From Streptomyces sp. Ru73 (lineage in GTDB: Bacteria; Actinomycetota; Actinomycetes; Streptomycetales; Streptomycetaceae), in contig NZ_PQSQ01000025.1 in the NCBI RefSeq assembly GCF_002920575.1, positions 1 to 64,000 of the forward strand: DNA of 64,000 nucleotides, in the 5' to 3' direction. The notes under the pieces are model-generated. The model ran no database searches, was not told the DNA's origin, and saw only the letters and a program-made list of their open reading frames with translations. A program made the position numbers and the translations under genes. Every line of letters starts with the position of its first letter. Position 1 is the first letter of the stretch. Of the stretch, positions 35,444 through 44,169 are shown one piece after another.

Positions 35444-37132
35444 ATGACGCACCATCCCACCGGAGGCGACCTCCTCGTCGCCGTCCTGCGCGAACTCGGC
35501 ATCGACACCGTCTTCGGCATCGTCAGCGTCCACAACCTGCCGCTCGTCGAAGCCGTCGACCGTGAGCTGCGCTTCGTGCCCGTACGCCACGAAGCCACCG
35601 CCGTGAACGCCGCCGACGCCTACGGGCGCGCCCGCGGCTCCATAGGCTGCGCCCTCACCTCCACGGGGACCGGCGCGGGCAACGCGGCCGGCTCGCTCAT
35701 CGAGGCGCTGAGCTCCGGCACCGCCGTCCTGCACGTCACCGGCCAGATCGAGAGCCAGTACCTGGGCAGCGGGCGCGGGTTCATCCACGAGACCAAGGAC
35801 CAGCTCGCCATGTTGCGCGCGGTGTCCACGTACGCCGCGACCGTGCCCTCCTCGGACGCCGCGGGGCGCATCCTGCGTGAAGCGGCGCGCGCCGCACTGC
35901 GCGCGCCGGGTGGTCCGGCGAGCGTGGAGTGGCCGATCGACCTGCAGTACGCGGCCCAGCAGGACGAGCCCGCCGCCGTCGTGGCCCCGGTGGCGCCGCA
36001 CCCGGAAGCGGCCGACATCGACGCCGCTGCGGGCCTGCTGGCCGCCGCCCGGCGACCCGTGATCTGGGCCGGCGGAGGCGCGTGCGGCGCGGGGGAGCGG
36101 CTCGCCGAGCTGCTGGCCCGCACCGGCGCCGGGCTGTTCACCTCCAACTCCGGCCGCGGCGCAGTGCCCGAGGACCACCCGCAGGTCATCGGCAACTTCG
36201 CCACCACACCGGCGGGCCGCGCGCTGCTCACCGAAGCGGACGTCCTGCTCACCCTCGGCACGCACTTCCGTTCCAACGAGACCGGCGACTACTCGCTGGC
36301 CCTGCCCGACACGCACATCCAGGTGGACATCGACGCCGCCGCACTGGGCCGCGTCTACCCCGCGACGCACACCCTGAAGGGCGACGCCGACGCCGTGCTC
36401 GATGCGCTGCTCGCCCGGCTGCCCGCGGGCGCCCCGGCATCCGACGGCGCCCCCGTGACCGGAGGTGCGGCCCCCTCCGGAGGCGCTGCCGACCCCGCCT
36501 GGGCCGCCCGCGTCGCCTCCGTACGCGAGGAGGTGCGCTCCGCCCTGCACGACGGCATCGGGCCGCAGGCCGCCGTCTGCGACGCCCTGCGCGCCGCCCT
36601 GCCCCGCCGCGCCGTCATCGCCCGCGACGTCACCATCCCCTCCAGCAGCTGGGGCAACCGCCTCCTGGAGATCTACGACCCGCGCGACAACGTCTTCCCG
36701 CGCGGCGGCGGCATCGGCCAGGGCCTCGGCATGGGCATCGGCGCCGCCCTCGCACGGCCCGACGAGCCCACCGTCGTCATGGCCGGCGACGGCGGCCTCG
36801 CCGTGCACCTCGGGGAGCTACTCACCCTCGCCCAGGAGCGCCCCGCGCTCACCCTCCTCGTCTTCAACGACGGCGGCTACGGCGTCCTCCGCAACATGCA
36901 GGACCGCTACAGCGAGCGCCGCTCCGGAGTCGACCTCACCACCCCCGACTTCTCCCTCCTGGCCCGCGCCTGCGGCCTGCCGTACGCCCGGATAGCCGCC
37001 GAGGCCGACGCGGCACCCGTCCTCGACGAAGCCGTCGCCTCCGGCGGCCCCACCCTCGTGGAGGTCGACCTGGCCGCCCTCGGCCCGATGAAGAACCCCT
37101 TCACCCCGCCCGTCAAGATCCCCACCGCGTGA
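35444..37132 (+). CDS. Thiamine-diphosphate-dependent enzyme (acetolactate synthase / 2-oxo-acid decarboxylase type)
   Basis: This 562-residue protein has the three-domain layout of the IlvB/benzoylformate-decarboxylase group. The cofactor-activating Glu is in VRHEATAVNAADAYGR. The Mg/ThDP motif is MAGDGGLAVHLGELLT followed by NDGGYG. The middle domain begins around residue 185. The loop joining the middle and C-terminal domains (about 325-350) is Gly/Ala/Pro-rich. It is not the housekeeping acetolactate synthase: it has no adjacent small subunit and sits in a catabolic operon. Non-oxidative decarboxylation or carboligation of a 2-oxo acid is the likely reaction. ATG 35444 follows GAGGAG. Confidence 0.85.
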   Translation: MTHHPTGGDLLVAVLRELGIDTVFGIVSVHNLPLVEAVDRELRFVPVRHEATAVNAADAYGRARGSIGCALTSTGTGAGNAAGSLIEALSSGTAVLHVTGQIESQYLGSGRGFIHETKDQLAMLRAVSTYAATVPSSDAAGRILREAARAALRAPGGPASVEWPIDLQYAAQQDEPAAVVAPVAPHPEAADIDAAAGLLAAARRPVIWAGGGACGAGERLAELLARTGAGLFTSNSGRGAVPEDHPQVIGNFATTPAGRALLTEADVLLTLGTHFRSNETGDYSLALPDTHIQVDIDAAALGRVYPATHTLKGDADAVLDALLARLPAGAPASDGAPVTGGAAPSGGAADPAWAARVASVREEVRSALHDGIGPQAAVCDALRAALPRRAVIARDVTIPSSSWGNRLLEIYDPRDNVFPRGGGIGQGLGMGIGAALARPDEPTVVMAGDGGLAVHLGELLTLAQERPALTLLVFNDGGYGVLRNMQDRYSERRSGVDLTTPDFSLLARACGLPYARIAAEADAAPVLDEAVASGGPTLVEVDLAALGPMKNPFTPPVKIPTA

Positions 37133-37145
37133 GGAGGCCGACGCG

Positions 37146-38138
37146 ATGACCACCCACGACATCCAGCCGGACACCGCCGACCGGGCCACGGCCGCCGAGC
37201 CCCGCCTCGACCTGTTCGTGCACCGCATGACCTGGGAAGCCGACGGCGTGCTCTCCGTCGACCTCGTCCACCCCGACGGCAAGCCGCTGCCCGCCTGGCA
37301 GCCCGGCGCCCACCTCGACCTGCACGTCGGCGGCCACACCCGGCAGTACTCCCTGTGCGGCGACCCCCACGACACCGCCCGCTACCGCCTCGGTGTCCTC
37401 AACGAACCGGCCTCCCGCGGAGGTTCCCGCTTCGTCCATAACCAGTTGCGCCCCGGCCAGACCGTCACCGTCGTCGGCCCCCGCAACCACTTCGCGCTGA
37501 CCGACGCGCCCGCGTACGTGTTCATCGCCGGCGGCATCGGCATCACCCCGCTGCTGGCCATGGCCCGCGAAGCCACCCGAAGGGGTGTGCCCTGGCGCCT
37601 CGTCCACGGGGGCCGCACCCGCGCCTCGATGGCCTTCGGCGCCGAACTCGCCGACCTCGCCGCACAGGGACCCGGCGAACTGGTCCTCCACCCGCAGGAC
37701 GAGCACGGCCACATCGACCTCGACGCCGCCCTGAACGGCCTCGACGCGCAGACCCTCGTGTACTGCTGCGGGCCCGAGCCCCTGCTCGCCGCCGTCGAGG
37801 AGCGTTGCCCCGCGGCGCAACTGAAGGTGGAGCGCTTCGCTGCACCCACCGTGGAGCGCAGCGGAGACGACAGCGCCTTCGAGGTCGAGTGCCGCCGCTC
37901 CGGAGTGACGCTCAGCGTCGGCACCGACACCTCGATCCTCGAAGCCGCCGAGGCCGCAGGGCTGCAGGCCGAGAGCTCCTGCCGGGACGGCATCTGCGGC
38001 AGCTGCGAGACCCGCGTCCTCGAGGGCGTGCCCGACCACCGCGACTTCCTCCTCAGCGAGGCCGAGCACGCGGCGAACGCGACCATGATGATCTGCGTCT
38101 CGCGCTGTGCCTCCGACCGCCTCGTCCTCGACCTGTAA
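37146..38138 (+). CDS. PDR/VanB-family reductase (FMN, [2Fe-2S])
   Basis: This 330-residue electron-transfer protein of the phthalate-dioxygenase-reductase/VanB class has an FMN domain with RQYSLCGDP and an NAD domain with FIAGGIGITPLLAMA and YCCGPEPLL. A C-terminal plant-type ferredoxin carries CRDGICGSCETRVLEG (C-x4-C-x2-C) and a later CVS. It would pass electrons from NADH to the Rieske oxygenase two genes downstream. Length and domain order are normal. ATG 37146 follows GAGGAGG, 13 bases after the ThDP gene. Confidence 0.92.
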   Translation: MTTHDIQPDTADRATAAEPRLDLFVHRMTWEADGVLSVDLVHPDGKPLPAWQPGAHLDLHVGGHTRQYSLCGDPHDTARYRLGVLNEPASRGGSRFVHNQLRPGQTVTVVGPRNHFALTDAPAYVFIAGGIGITPLLAMAREATRRGVPWRLVHGGRTRASMAFGAELADLAAQGPGELVLHPQDEHGHIDLDAALNGLDAQTLVYCCGPEPLLAAVEERCPAAQLKVERFAAPTVERSGDDSAFEVECRRSGVTLSVGTDTSILEAAEAAGLQAESSCRDGICGSCETRVLEGVPDHRDFLLSEAEHAANATMMICVSRCASDRLVLDL

Positions 38139-38172
38139 GCCACCCGACCGTCTTGTGAACCCGGAGGCACCG

Positions 38173-38394
38173 ATGACCCCCTGGCCGTACCTGGACGTCC
38201 ACCAGTCCCGTACGCACGAGCCCACCCCGTACGAGTACAAGCTCGCCGCGACCCTCGAAGAGGTCTTCACCAAGGAGGGCCACGAGCTGGCCGACGTCGT
38301 CCGCGGCCTCAACTCCCGCCAGGTGCACGCCCCTGACGGCACCCCGTGGACCGAGGACACCTTCCGCGCCGAGATGCACCGCCTGGGAGCCTGA
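38173..38394 (+). CDS. Small recombinase-HTH-like protein of a Rieske operon
   Basis: This 73-residue protein (MTPWPYLDVHQSRTHEPTPY start) has a C-terminal helical half like the small DNA-binding segment of resolvases (LNSRQVHAPDGTPWTEDTF). I recall such short 'recombinase-like HTH' proteins beside Rieske oxygenases; the role is unknown. It is too small for an oxygenase beta subunit. CCGGAGG precedes ATG 38173. It ends one base before the Rieske oxygenase start, so the two are tightly coupled. It may be an accessory protein of the oxygenase rather than a regulator. Confidence 0.75.
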   Translation: MTPWPYLDVHQSRTHEPTPYEYKLAATLEEVFTKEGHELADVVRGLNSRQVHAPDGTPWTEDTFRAEMHRLGA

Positions 38395-38395
38395 C

Positions 38396-39481
38396 ATGAC
38401 CCTCACCCGCCCGGCCACGACCGGACACACCGCCACCGCCGACCACATCTACGCCACCGGGCTGCGCAACCAGTGGCACCCCGTGGTGCCCTCCCACTTC
38501 GTCACCCCCGGAGGCATGCGCAAGGTCACCGCGCTCGGCGAGGACTGGCTCCTCTTCCGCCGCGCCGACGGCACCCTCCACATGCTCGCCGACCGCTGCC
38601 CCCACCGGGGCGCCCGGCTCTCCCTCGGCAAGCACCTCGGGGACCGCGTGGCCTGCTGGTACCACGGCGTGGAGGTCGAGGGCGACGGCACCGTCTCCTC
38701 CGTACCGGGCCTGCCCGGCTGCAACCTGGAGGGCAAGAAGCTCGTCACCAGCCTCCCCGTACGCGAGGTCAGCGGCGCGATCCTCGCCTACTTCGGCGAC
38801 GAGCAGCACCCGGAGCCGTGCGAGCTGACCCTCCCCGAACCGCTCACCGACCCCGGCACGGAAGCCATCCTCTGCTACGCCGAGTGGAACGTGCCCTGGC
38901 GGTTCGGCATGGAGAACCTCCTCGACCCGATGCACGGGCAGTTCCTGCACCACGAGTCGCACACCATGTTCGACGGGGACACGACCGCGAAGTTCCGCAT
39001 CCGGGAGACCGACCGCGGCTACTTCTTCGAGAAGACCGACCAGCGCGGCGTCAACTTCGACTGGGTCGAGTTGTGCCGCACCGGAGTGGACTGGGTCGAC
39101 CTGTCCATCCCGTACCCGCCGTCCGCCGGCCCCGGCGGACCCTTCGGGATCGTCGGCATGATCTGCCCCGTGGACGCGCACCGCAGCGGTGTCTTCTTCT
39201 GGCGCTACCGCAACGTCACCGGATGGCAGCGCGACACCTGGCGCTTCCTGTACCGCACCCTCATCGAGAAGCGCCACTGGGAGGTCCTCGAACAGGACCG
39301 CGTCATGCTGGAGGCCATGCCGCACGACGCGGACCAGGCCGAGAACCTCTACCAGCACGACCTCGGCGTCGTACGGCTGCGCCGCCTGTACCGGGCCGCT
39401 GCCGAGCAGCAGGCCGCCGCGCTCGCCGCCCCCCAGCAGGCCGCGGAGACGGCCGCGGTGACCGCTCCCGCCGGCGGCTGA
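38396..39481 (+). CDS. Rieske non-heme iron oxygenase, large subunit
   Basis: This 361-residue aromatic-ring hydroxylase or O-demethylase subunit has Rieske ligands in CPHRGARLSLGKH...ACWYHG (C-x-H then C-x2-H, residues about 63-85). The mononuclear iron site follows in ENLLDPMHGQFLHHES (two His), with the distal acidic ligand probably in the C-terminal MPHDADQAENL. Size and lack of a beta subunit match the VanA/phthalate-oxygenase class. Electrons would come from the PDR reductase encoded upstream. Typical reactions are demethylation or dihydroxylation of an aromatic acid. The C-terminus ends in an Ala/Gln-rich tail. Confidence 0.92.
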   Translation: MTLTRPATTGHTATADHIYATGLRNQWHPVVPSHFVTPGGMRKVTALGEDWLLFRRADGTLHMLADRCPHRGARLSLGKHLGDRVACWYHGVEVEGDGTVSSVPGLPGCNLEGKKLVTSLPVREVSGAILAYFGDEQHPEPCELTLPEPLTDPGTEAILCYAEWNVPWRFGMENLLDPMHGQFLHHESHTMFDGDTTAKFRIRETDRGYFFEKTDQRGVNFDWVELCRTGVDWVDLSIPYPPSAGPGGPFGIVGMICPVDAHRSGVFFWRYRNVTGWQRDTWRFLYRTLIEKRHWEVLEQDRVMLEAMPHDADQAENLYQHDLGVVRLRRLYRAAAEQQAAALAAPQQAAETAAVTAPAGG

Positions 39482-39485
39482 CACC

Positions 39486-40814
39486 GTGGCGCCGACCTCC
39501 GCACCGCCCGCCGCCACGGTCTCCCCGCGGCGGTGGGCGGGCGTCCTCAGCCTGCTCGCCGTCGTCCTGATCTCCTACATCGACCGGGTCAACGTCTCGG
39601 TACTGATCACCGACCGGGCCTTCACCGACCACTTCGGCATGACCGGCGACCGCGTCCTCCAAGGCGCCCTGATGACCGTCTTCCTCATCGGGTACGGACT
39701 CGCCGCCTTCTTCCTCACGCCGCTGTACGAATCCGCCCTCGGGGCGCGGCGCGGCCTCCTGGTGAGCGTCGGCCTGTGGGCCGCACTCACCCTGCTCTCC
39801 CCGTACGCGCTCGGCGCCCTCATGTTCGTCGCCGTCCGCTTCCTCCTGGGCGCGTCCGAAGGGCCGCTGTTCTCCCTCAAGACGATGTACGTGAAGGAGC
39901 ACTTCGCGCCCCACGAGGTCGGCCGGCCCAACGCGGTCAGCTCCATGGGCGTCTCCCTGGGCACCGCAACGGGCCTGCCCCTGATCACCTACCTCGTGCA
40001 CCGCTACGACTGGCACACCTCCTTCGTGCTGCTTGCGCTCCTCAACGCGGCGGTCGGACTGCCGCTCATCGCCCTCTTCGTGCGGGGACGCCCGCGCGCA
40101 CAGAAGGCGAGCGCGGGACGGGAGAGCGGCCCCGCAGGAGCGCGCCGCGGCGTCGTGGCCACTCTCCGGGAGGCGCTGCGCACGCCGCGCCTGGGCTGCA
40201 TCCTCCTCATCGAGATCGCCACCCTCGCCTACCTGTGGGGGAGCAGCTCGTGGCTGCCGGCGTACCTCCTCCAGGAACGCCACTTCTCCCTCGCACAGAT
40301 GGGCGCCGTCTCCGCGCTGCCCTTCCTGATGAGCCTGGCCTCCGGCTTCCTCGGCGGCCACCTCATCGACAAGCTGCCCGCCCGCAGGCTGCCCCTGCTG
40401 TTCGTCGTCGGCGCGCTCGGCACGGGGAGCTGCGTCGCACTGGTCATCACCGCGGACGCCGCGTGGCTCGCCGCCACCGGACTCGTCCTGGCCGGCGGCT
40501 TCTGGGGCCTGCAGGGCCCCGCCATCCCCACCCTCGTGCAGCGGCACGCACCGGCCGGCACGGTCGGCAGCGCGTACGGCGTGGTCAACGGAGTCGGCAA
40601 CCTGGTGTCCGCCTTCATGCCCACCGCCATGGGAGCCGCCATCGCCCTCGGCGGCGGGCACAGCTTCGGGGCCGGCTACGCGCTGCTGATCGGCGCCCAG
40701 ACCGTCACACTGTGCTGCGGCGCCTGGCTCCTGTTCCGGCCCGGCCCGCGCGGCACCGACGGTGCGGTCACGCCCCGGACGGCGCGTCCGGCTCCGCCGC
40801 GCCCGACTCCGTGA
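39486..40814 (+). CDS. MFS transporter, anion:cation symporter type
   Basis: This 442-residue, 12-helix carrier has an N-terminal ISYIDRVNVSV motif and a cytoplasmic loop typical of the ACS group that imports organic anions (hexuronates, phthalate, 4-hydroxyphenylacetate and similar). The second half contains WGSSSWLPAYLLQERHFS and GFWGLQGPAIPTL. GTG 39486 starts 5 bases after the Rieske gene stop; no strong ribosome-binding site is seen, so coupling is likely. Its end overlaps the convergent marR gene by 47 bases. A second uptake system in the cluster, with the MFS at 26.0 kb, suggests two related substrates. Confidence 0.87.
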   Translation: MAPTSAPPAATVSPRRWAGVLSLLAVVLISYIDRVNVSVLITDRAFTDHFGMTGDRVLQGALMTVFLIGYGLAAFFLTPLYESALGARRGLLVSVGLWAALTLLSPYALGALMFVAVRFLLGASEGPLFSLKTMYVKEHFAPHEVGRPNAVSSMGVSLGTATGLPLITYLVHRYDWHTSFVLLALLNAAVGLPLIALFVRGRPRAQKASAGRESGPAGARRGVVATLREALRTPRLGCILLIEIATLAYLWGSSSWLPAYLLQERHFSLAQMGAVSALPFLMSLASGFLGGHLIDKLPARRLPLLFVVGALGTGSCVALVITADAAWLAATGLVLAGGFWGLQGPAIPTLVQRHAPAGTVGSAYGVVNGVGNLVSAFMPTAMGAAIALGGGHSFGAGYALLIGAQTVTLCCGAWLLFRPGPRGTDGAVTPRTARPAPPRPTP

Positions 40815-41310
40815 TGGACTGCTCCAGCTTCGACAGCAGCCGCGCCAGCTGACGGCACTCGGCGGGGGAGAGGCCGGCCAGCATCCGCCGCTCGTTCTCC
40901 AGGTGCTCGGCGAACAGCTTGTCGATCTTGGCCAGTCCCTCCTCCGTCAGCCGCGACCGCACCACCCGCCGGTCCTCCGGATCCCGCTCCCGGACGATCA
41001 GCCCGTCCTTCTCCAGCCGGTCTATCCGCAGCGTCACGCCGGCCGACGAGATCAGCCCCGAATCGGCCAGCTGACCGGCCGTGCGCCGGTACGGCTTCCC
41101 CGCCCTGCGCAGCGCCGTCAGCACGTCGAAACCGGCCACCGACAGGCCGTACGACTCCACCGAAGCGGTCAGCTTTGCGCTGTACCGCAGGAACGTGCGG
41201 TGCAGCCGCGCCAGCACTTCCAGCGGGGAGGTGTCCAGCTCCGGGCGTTCCCGCCGCCAGTCCTCGATGATGCCGGCCACCGCGTCCCGCGCCGCCGTCT
41301 TCTTCGCCAT
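40768..41310 (-). CDS. MarR-family transcriptional regulator
   Basis: This 180-residue winged-helix regulator has helices and wing at about 65-130: DVLTALRRAGKPYRRTAGQLADSG, VTLRIDRLEKDGLIVRERDPEDRRVV. These are textbook MarR. Such proteins usually repress catabolic genes until an aromatic ligand binds. ATG 41310 is preceded by GGGAGGG. It is transcribed against the catabolic cluster and overlaps the MFS gene tail to tail. Its own promoter contains TCTTAGTACTGAGA (41369-41382). Related sequences occur at 27609, 27701 and 33267, making it the likely regulator of the whole cluster. Confidence 0.92.
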   Translation of the reverse strand: MAKKTAARDAVAGIIEDWRRERPELDTSPLEVLARLHRTFLRYSAKLTASVESYGLSVAGFDVLTALRRAGKPYRRTAGQLADSGLISSAGVTLRIDRLEKDGLIVRERDPEDRRVVRSRLTEEGLAKIDKLFAEHLENERRMLAGLSPAECRQLARLLSKLEQSITESGAAEPDAPSGA

Positions 41311-41368
41311 CTCGGCACCCTCCCGGGCTCGCCGTCGGGCCGGGATCCCGGCCGTGCTCCTGGCGAAA

Positions 41369-41382
41369 TCTTAGTACTGAGA
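41369..41382 (-). promoter_or_regulatory. Putative MarR autoregulatory operator
   Basis: TCTTAGTACTGAGA is palindromic except for one base pair and sits 59 bases upstream of the marR start. It shares the TWAG-N2-CTKA core with the two sites in the MFS/ALDH region. Confidence 0.6.
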
Positions 41383-41631
41383 AGCCGCGCCACTTAACGG
41401 TCGGGCGGCCCGGCGGGACCGCCCCGCACGGCCGCACAGCCGGCCCCGGCCGCGCGCACCCGCATCGCCGACCGGCCCCCGGCGACCGGCCCGGCCCCAC
41501 GCTCCCGCACCCCCGCGCGACGCCCGGCCCGACCCCGCGCCCCGGCCCGCCTTCCGCACCTGTCCGAGGAGTTGTCCACAGGCTGCCGGGCGTGGCTGCG
41601 CAAAGCCGCCGACCTGCGGCAGCATGACGCC
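41383..41631. other. GC-rich intergenic between marR and pepN
   Basis: About 250 bases of extremely GC-rich, CCGG-rich sequence with no gene. The only distinct feature is a short less GC-rich patch near 41570-41585 (AGTTGTCCACAGG), the likely pepN promoter zone. No terminator was recognised. Confidence 0.5.
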
Positions 41632-44148
41632 ATGCCCGCATTGACGCGCGATGAAGCGCAAACCCGAGCCAGCATCCTCGACGTCCACCACTACGACATC
41701 GACCTCGACCTCACCACCGGCGAGGAGCACTTCACCACCCGCACGGTCATCCGTTTCAGCGCGCGCACCGCCGGCGACACCTTCCTCGACCTCAAGCCCG
41801 AGCAGCTGCACAGCATCACCCTCGACGGCCGCGCGCTCGACCCGGCCGACCTGGCGGACAACCACTTCCCGCTCACCGGCCTCACCCCCGGCGAGCACGA
41901 AATCCGCGTCGAAGCCACCATGCGCTACTCCCGCACCGGCGAGGGCATGCACCGCTTCACCGACCCCGCCGACGGCGAGACCTACCTCTACACCCAGCTG
42001 TTCATGGAAGACGTCCAGCGTGTCTTCCCCGCCTTCGACCAGCCCGACCTCAAGGCCGTCTTCGCCCTCACCGTCACCGCCCCCGACGGCTGGACCGTCC
42101 TCGGCAACTCCCGCGCCACCCGCACCCCCGAAGGCCACTGGACCCTCGCCCCCACCCCGCCCATCAGCACCTACCTCGTCGCCGTCGCCGCCGGCCCCTG
42201 GCACTCCGTCCGCACCGAGCACGCAGGGCTGCCCTTCGGCATCCACTGCCGCCGCTCCCTCGCCCCGTATCTCAACGCCGACGCCGACGAGATCTTCGAC
42301 ATCACCCGCCGCTGCTACGACCGCTACCACCAGCTCTTCGACGAGCCCTACCCCTTCGACTCCTACGACCAGGCATTCGTCCCCGAGTTCAACGCCGGCG
42401 CCATGGAAAACCCCGGCCTGGTCACCTTCCGCGACGAATTCGTCTACCGCTCCGCCGTCACCGACACCGAGCGCCAGACCCGCGGCATGGTCATCGCCCA
42501 CGAAATGGCCCACATGTGGTTCGGCGACCTCGTCACCCTCGCCTGGTGGGACGACATCTGGCTCAACGAGTCCTTCGCCGAGTACATGGGCTACCAGGTC
42601 CTCAGCGAAGCCACCCACTTCACCGACACCTGGACCGACTTCGGCATCGCCCGCAAGAGCTGGGGATACGACGCAGACCAGCGCCCCTCCACCCATCCCG
42701 TAGCCCCCGCGCCCGACGCCGTCCCCGACACCGCCTCCGCCTTCCTCAACTTCGACGGCATCTCCTACGCCAAGGGCGCCTCCGCGCTCCGCCAGCTCGT
42801 CGCCTGGATGGGGGAGAAGGACTTCCTCGCCGGCATCAACGACCACTTCGCCCGGCACCGCTTCGGCAACGCCACCCTCGCCGACTTCACCGACTCCCTC
42901 GCCCGCGCCACCGACCGCGACGTCCACGCTTGGGCCGACCGCTGGCTGCGCACCACAGGAGTCGACACCCTCACCCCCGTCATCGACGAAACCGCCGACG
43001 GCTCCTGGTCCCTCACCGTCACCCACCAGGGAGACCGCCCCCACCACCTCACCATCGGCCTCTACGACCAGGACCCCACCTCCCCAGCCCGCCTCGTCCC
43101 CCGCGAGCCCCTCACCCACGACCTCCCCGAAGGCGGCACGCACACCCTCCCCGGCCGGCGCCCCGACCTCGTCCTGCTCAACGACCGCGACCTCACCTAC
43201 GCCAAGGTCCGCCTCGACCCCGAGTCCTGGACCACCGCACAGGCCGCCCTCTCCGGCCTGCCCGACCCCCTCACCCGCGCCGTGGTGTGGAACGCGGCGC
43301 GCGACATGGTCCGCGACGGCGAACTCCCGCCCGCCGCCTACCTCGAAGCCGTCCGCACCCACCTCCCGCACGAGACCGACACCGCCATCGTCCAGGGTGT
43401 CCTGGCCTTCGCCCGCACCCAGATCGCCGACCGCTACCTCCCCGCGGCCGACCGCCCCGCCGCCCTCACCACCCTCGCCGACCTCTGCCGCGACATCCTC
43501 CGCCGCACCGAGGGCAGCGAGCACGGCGACCGGCAGGGCCTGCGCCTGGCCGCCGTCCGCACCTTCATCGACAGCGCCACCACCCCCGAAGGCATCCAGG
43601 ACTGGCTCGACGGCGACAGCGTCCCCGGCGGCCCCGCCCTCGACCCCGAACTGCGCTGGCGCATCCTCGGCCGCCTCGCCACCCTCGGCGCCACCACCCC
43701 GGCGACCATCGATGCCGAACTGACCCGCGACCCCAGCGCCAGCGGCAAGGAAGGCGCCGCACGCTGCCACGCCGCGCTCCCCGACCCGGCCGCCAAGAAG
43801 GCCGCCTGGGAAGCGATGTTCACCACCGACCCCGCCGACGACCTCTCGGCGTACCTGTTCACCGCCACCGCCACCGGCTTCTGGGCACCCGAACAGGCCG
43901 ACCTCGTCCGCCCCTACGCCGAGCGCTACTTCGCCGACGCCGTCACCCTCGCCGCACGCCGCGGCCCCGCCCTCGCCGAAGCCGCGGGCCGCTACGCCTT
44001 CCCCGCACCACTCGTCGAACAGGACACCCTCCGGCTCGGCGAAGCCTGCCTGCGCGACACCGACCCCACCCCGGCCCTGCGGCGCAAACTCGCCGACCAG
44101 CTCGACGACCTGCGCCGCGCACTGGCCGTACGGAACGGACAGGGGTGA
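41632..44148 (+). CDS. pepN: Aminopeptidase N (M1 zinc metallopeptidase)
   Basis: This 838-residue cytoplasmic aminopeptidase removes N-terminal residues from peptides. The exopeptidase motif is NAGAMENPGLVTF. The zinc site is complete: His290-Glu291-xx-His294 (VIAHEMAH) and Glu313 (NESFAEYMGY). The active-site Tyr region follows (FDGISYAKGASALRQL). The C-terminal alpha-helical domain (from about 520) has the size seen in actinobacterial PepN. ATG 41632 is chosen; earlier in-frame codons look non-coding. It is a single gene, followed by a hairpin at 44170. Confidence 0.95.
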   Translation: MPALTRDEAQTRASILDVHHYDIDLDLTTGEEHFTTRTVIRFSARTAGDTFLDLKPEQLHSITLDGRALDPADLADNHFPLTGLTPGEHEIRVEATMRYSRTGEGMHRFTDPADGETYLYTQLFMEDVQRVFPAFDQPDLKAVFALTVTAPDGWTVLGNSRATRTPEGHWTLAPTPPISTYLVAVAAGPWHSVRTEHAGLPFGIHCRRSLAPYLNADADEIFDITRRCYDRYHQLFDEPYPFDSYDQAFVPEFNAGAMENPGLVTFRDEFVYRSAVTDTERQTRGMVIAHEMAHMWFGDLVTLAWWDDIWLNESFAEYMGYQVLSEATHFTDTWTDFGIARKSWGYDADQRPSTHPVAPAPDAVPDTASAFLNFDGISYAKGASALRQLVAWMGEKDFLAGINDHFARHRFGNATLADFTDSLARATDRDVHAWADRWLRTTGVDTLTPVIDETADGSWSLTVTHQGDRPHHLTIGLYDQDPTSPARLVPREPLTHDLPEGGTHTLPGRRPDLVLLNDRDLTYAKVRLDPESWTTAQAALSGLPDPLTRAVVWNAARDMVRDGELPPAAYLEAVRTHLPHETDTAIVQGVLAFARTQIADRYLPAADRPAALTTLADLCRDILRRTEGSEHGDRQGLRLAAVRTFIDSATTPEGIQDWLDGDSVPGGPALDPELRWRILGRLATLGATTPATIDAELTRDPSASGKEGAARCHAALPDPAAKKAAWEAMFTTDPADDLSAYLFTATATGFWAPEQADLVRPYAERYFADAVTLAARRGPALAEAAGRYAFPAPLVEQDTLRLGEACLRDTDPTPALRRKLADQLDDLRRALAVRNGQG

Positions 44149-44169
44149 GGCACAGGGACCGGCCGGGTA

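Noticed and set aside
35444..37132. Housekeeping acetolactate synthase (ilvB)
   Set aside because: No ilvN small subunit follows, and it is embedded between an SDR and a VanB reductase in a catabolic operon.
26005..41310. Mobile element or genomic island carrying the catabolic cluster
   Set aside because: No integrase, transposase, flanking repeats or tRNA junction were seen at either edge. GC content is like the neighbours apart from the low-complexity parts.
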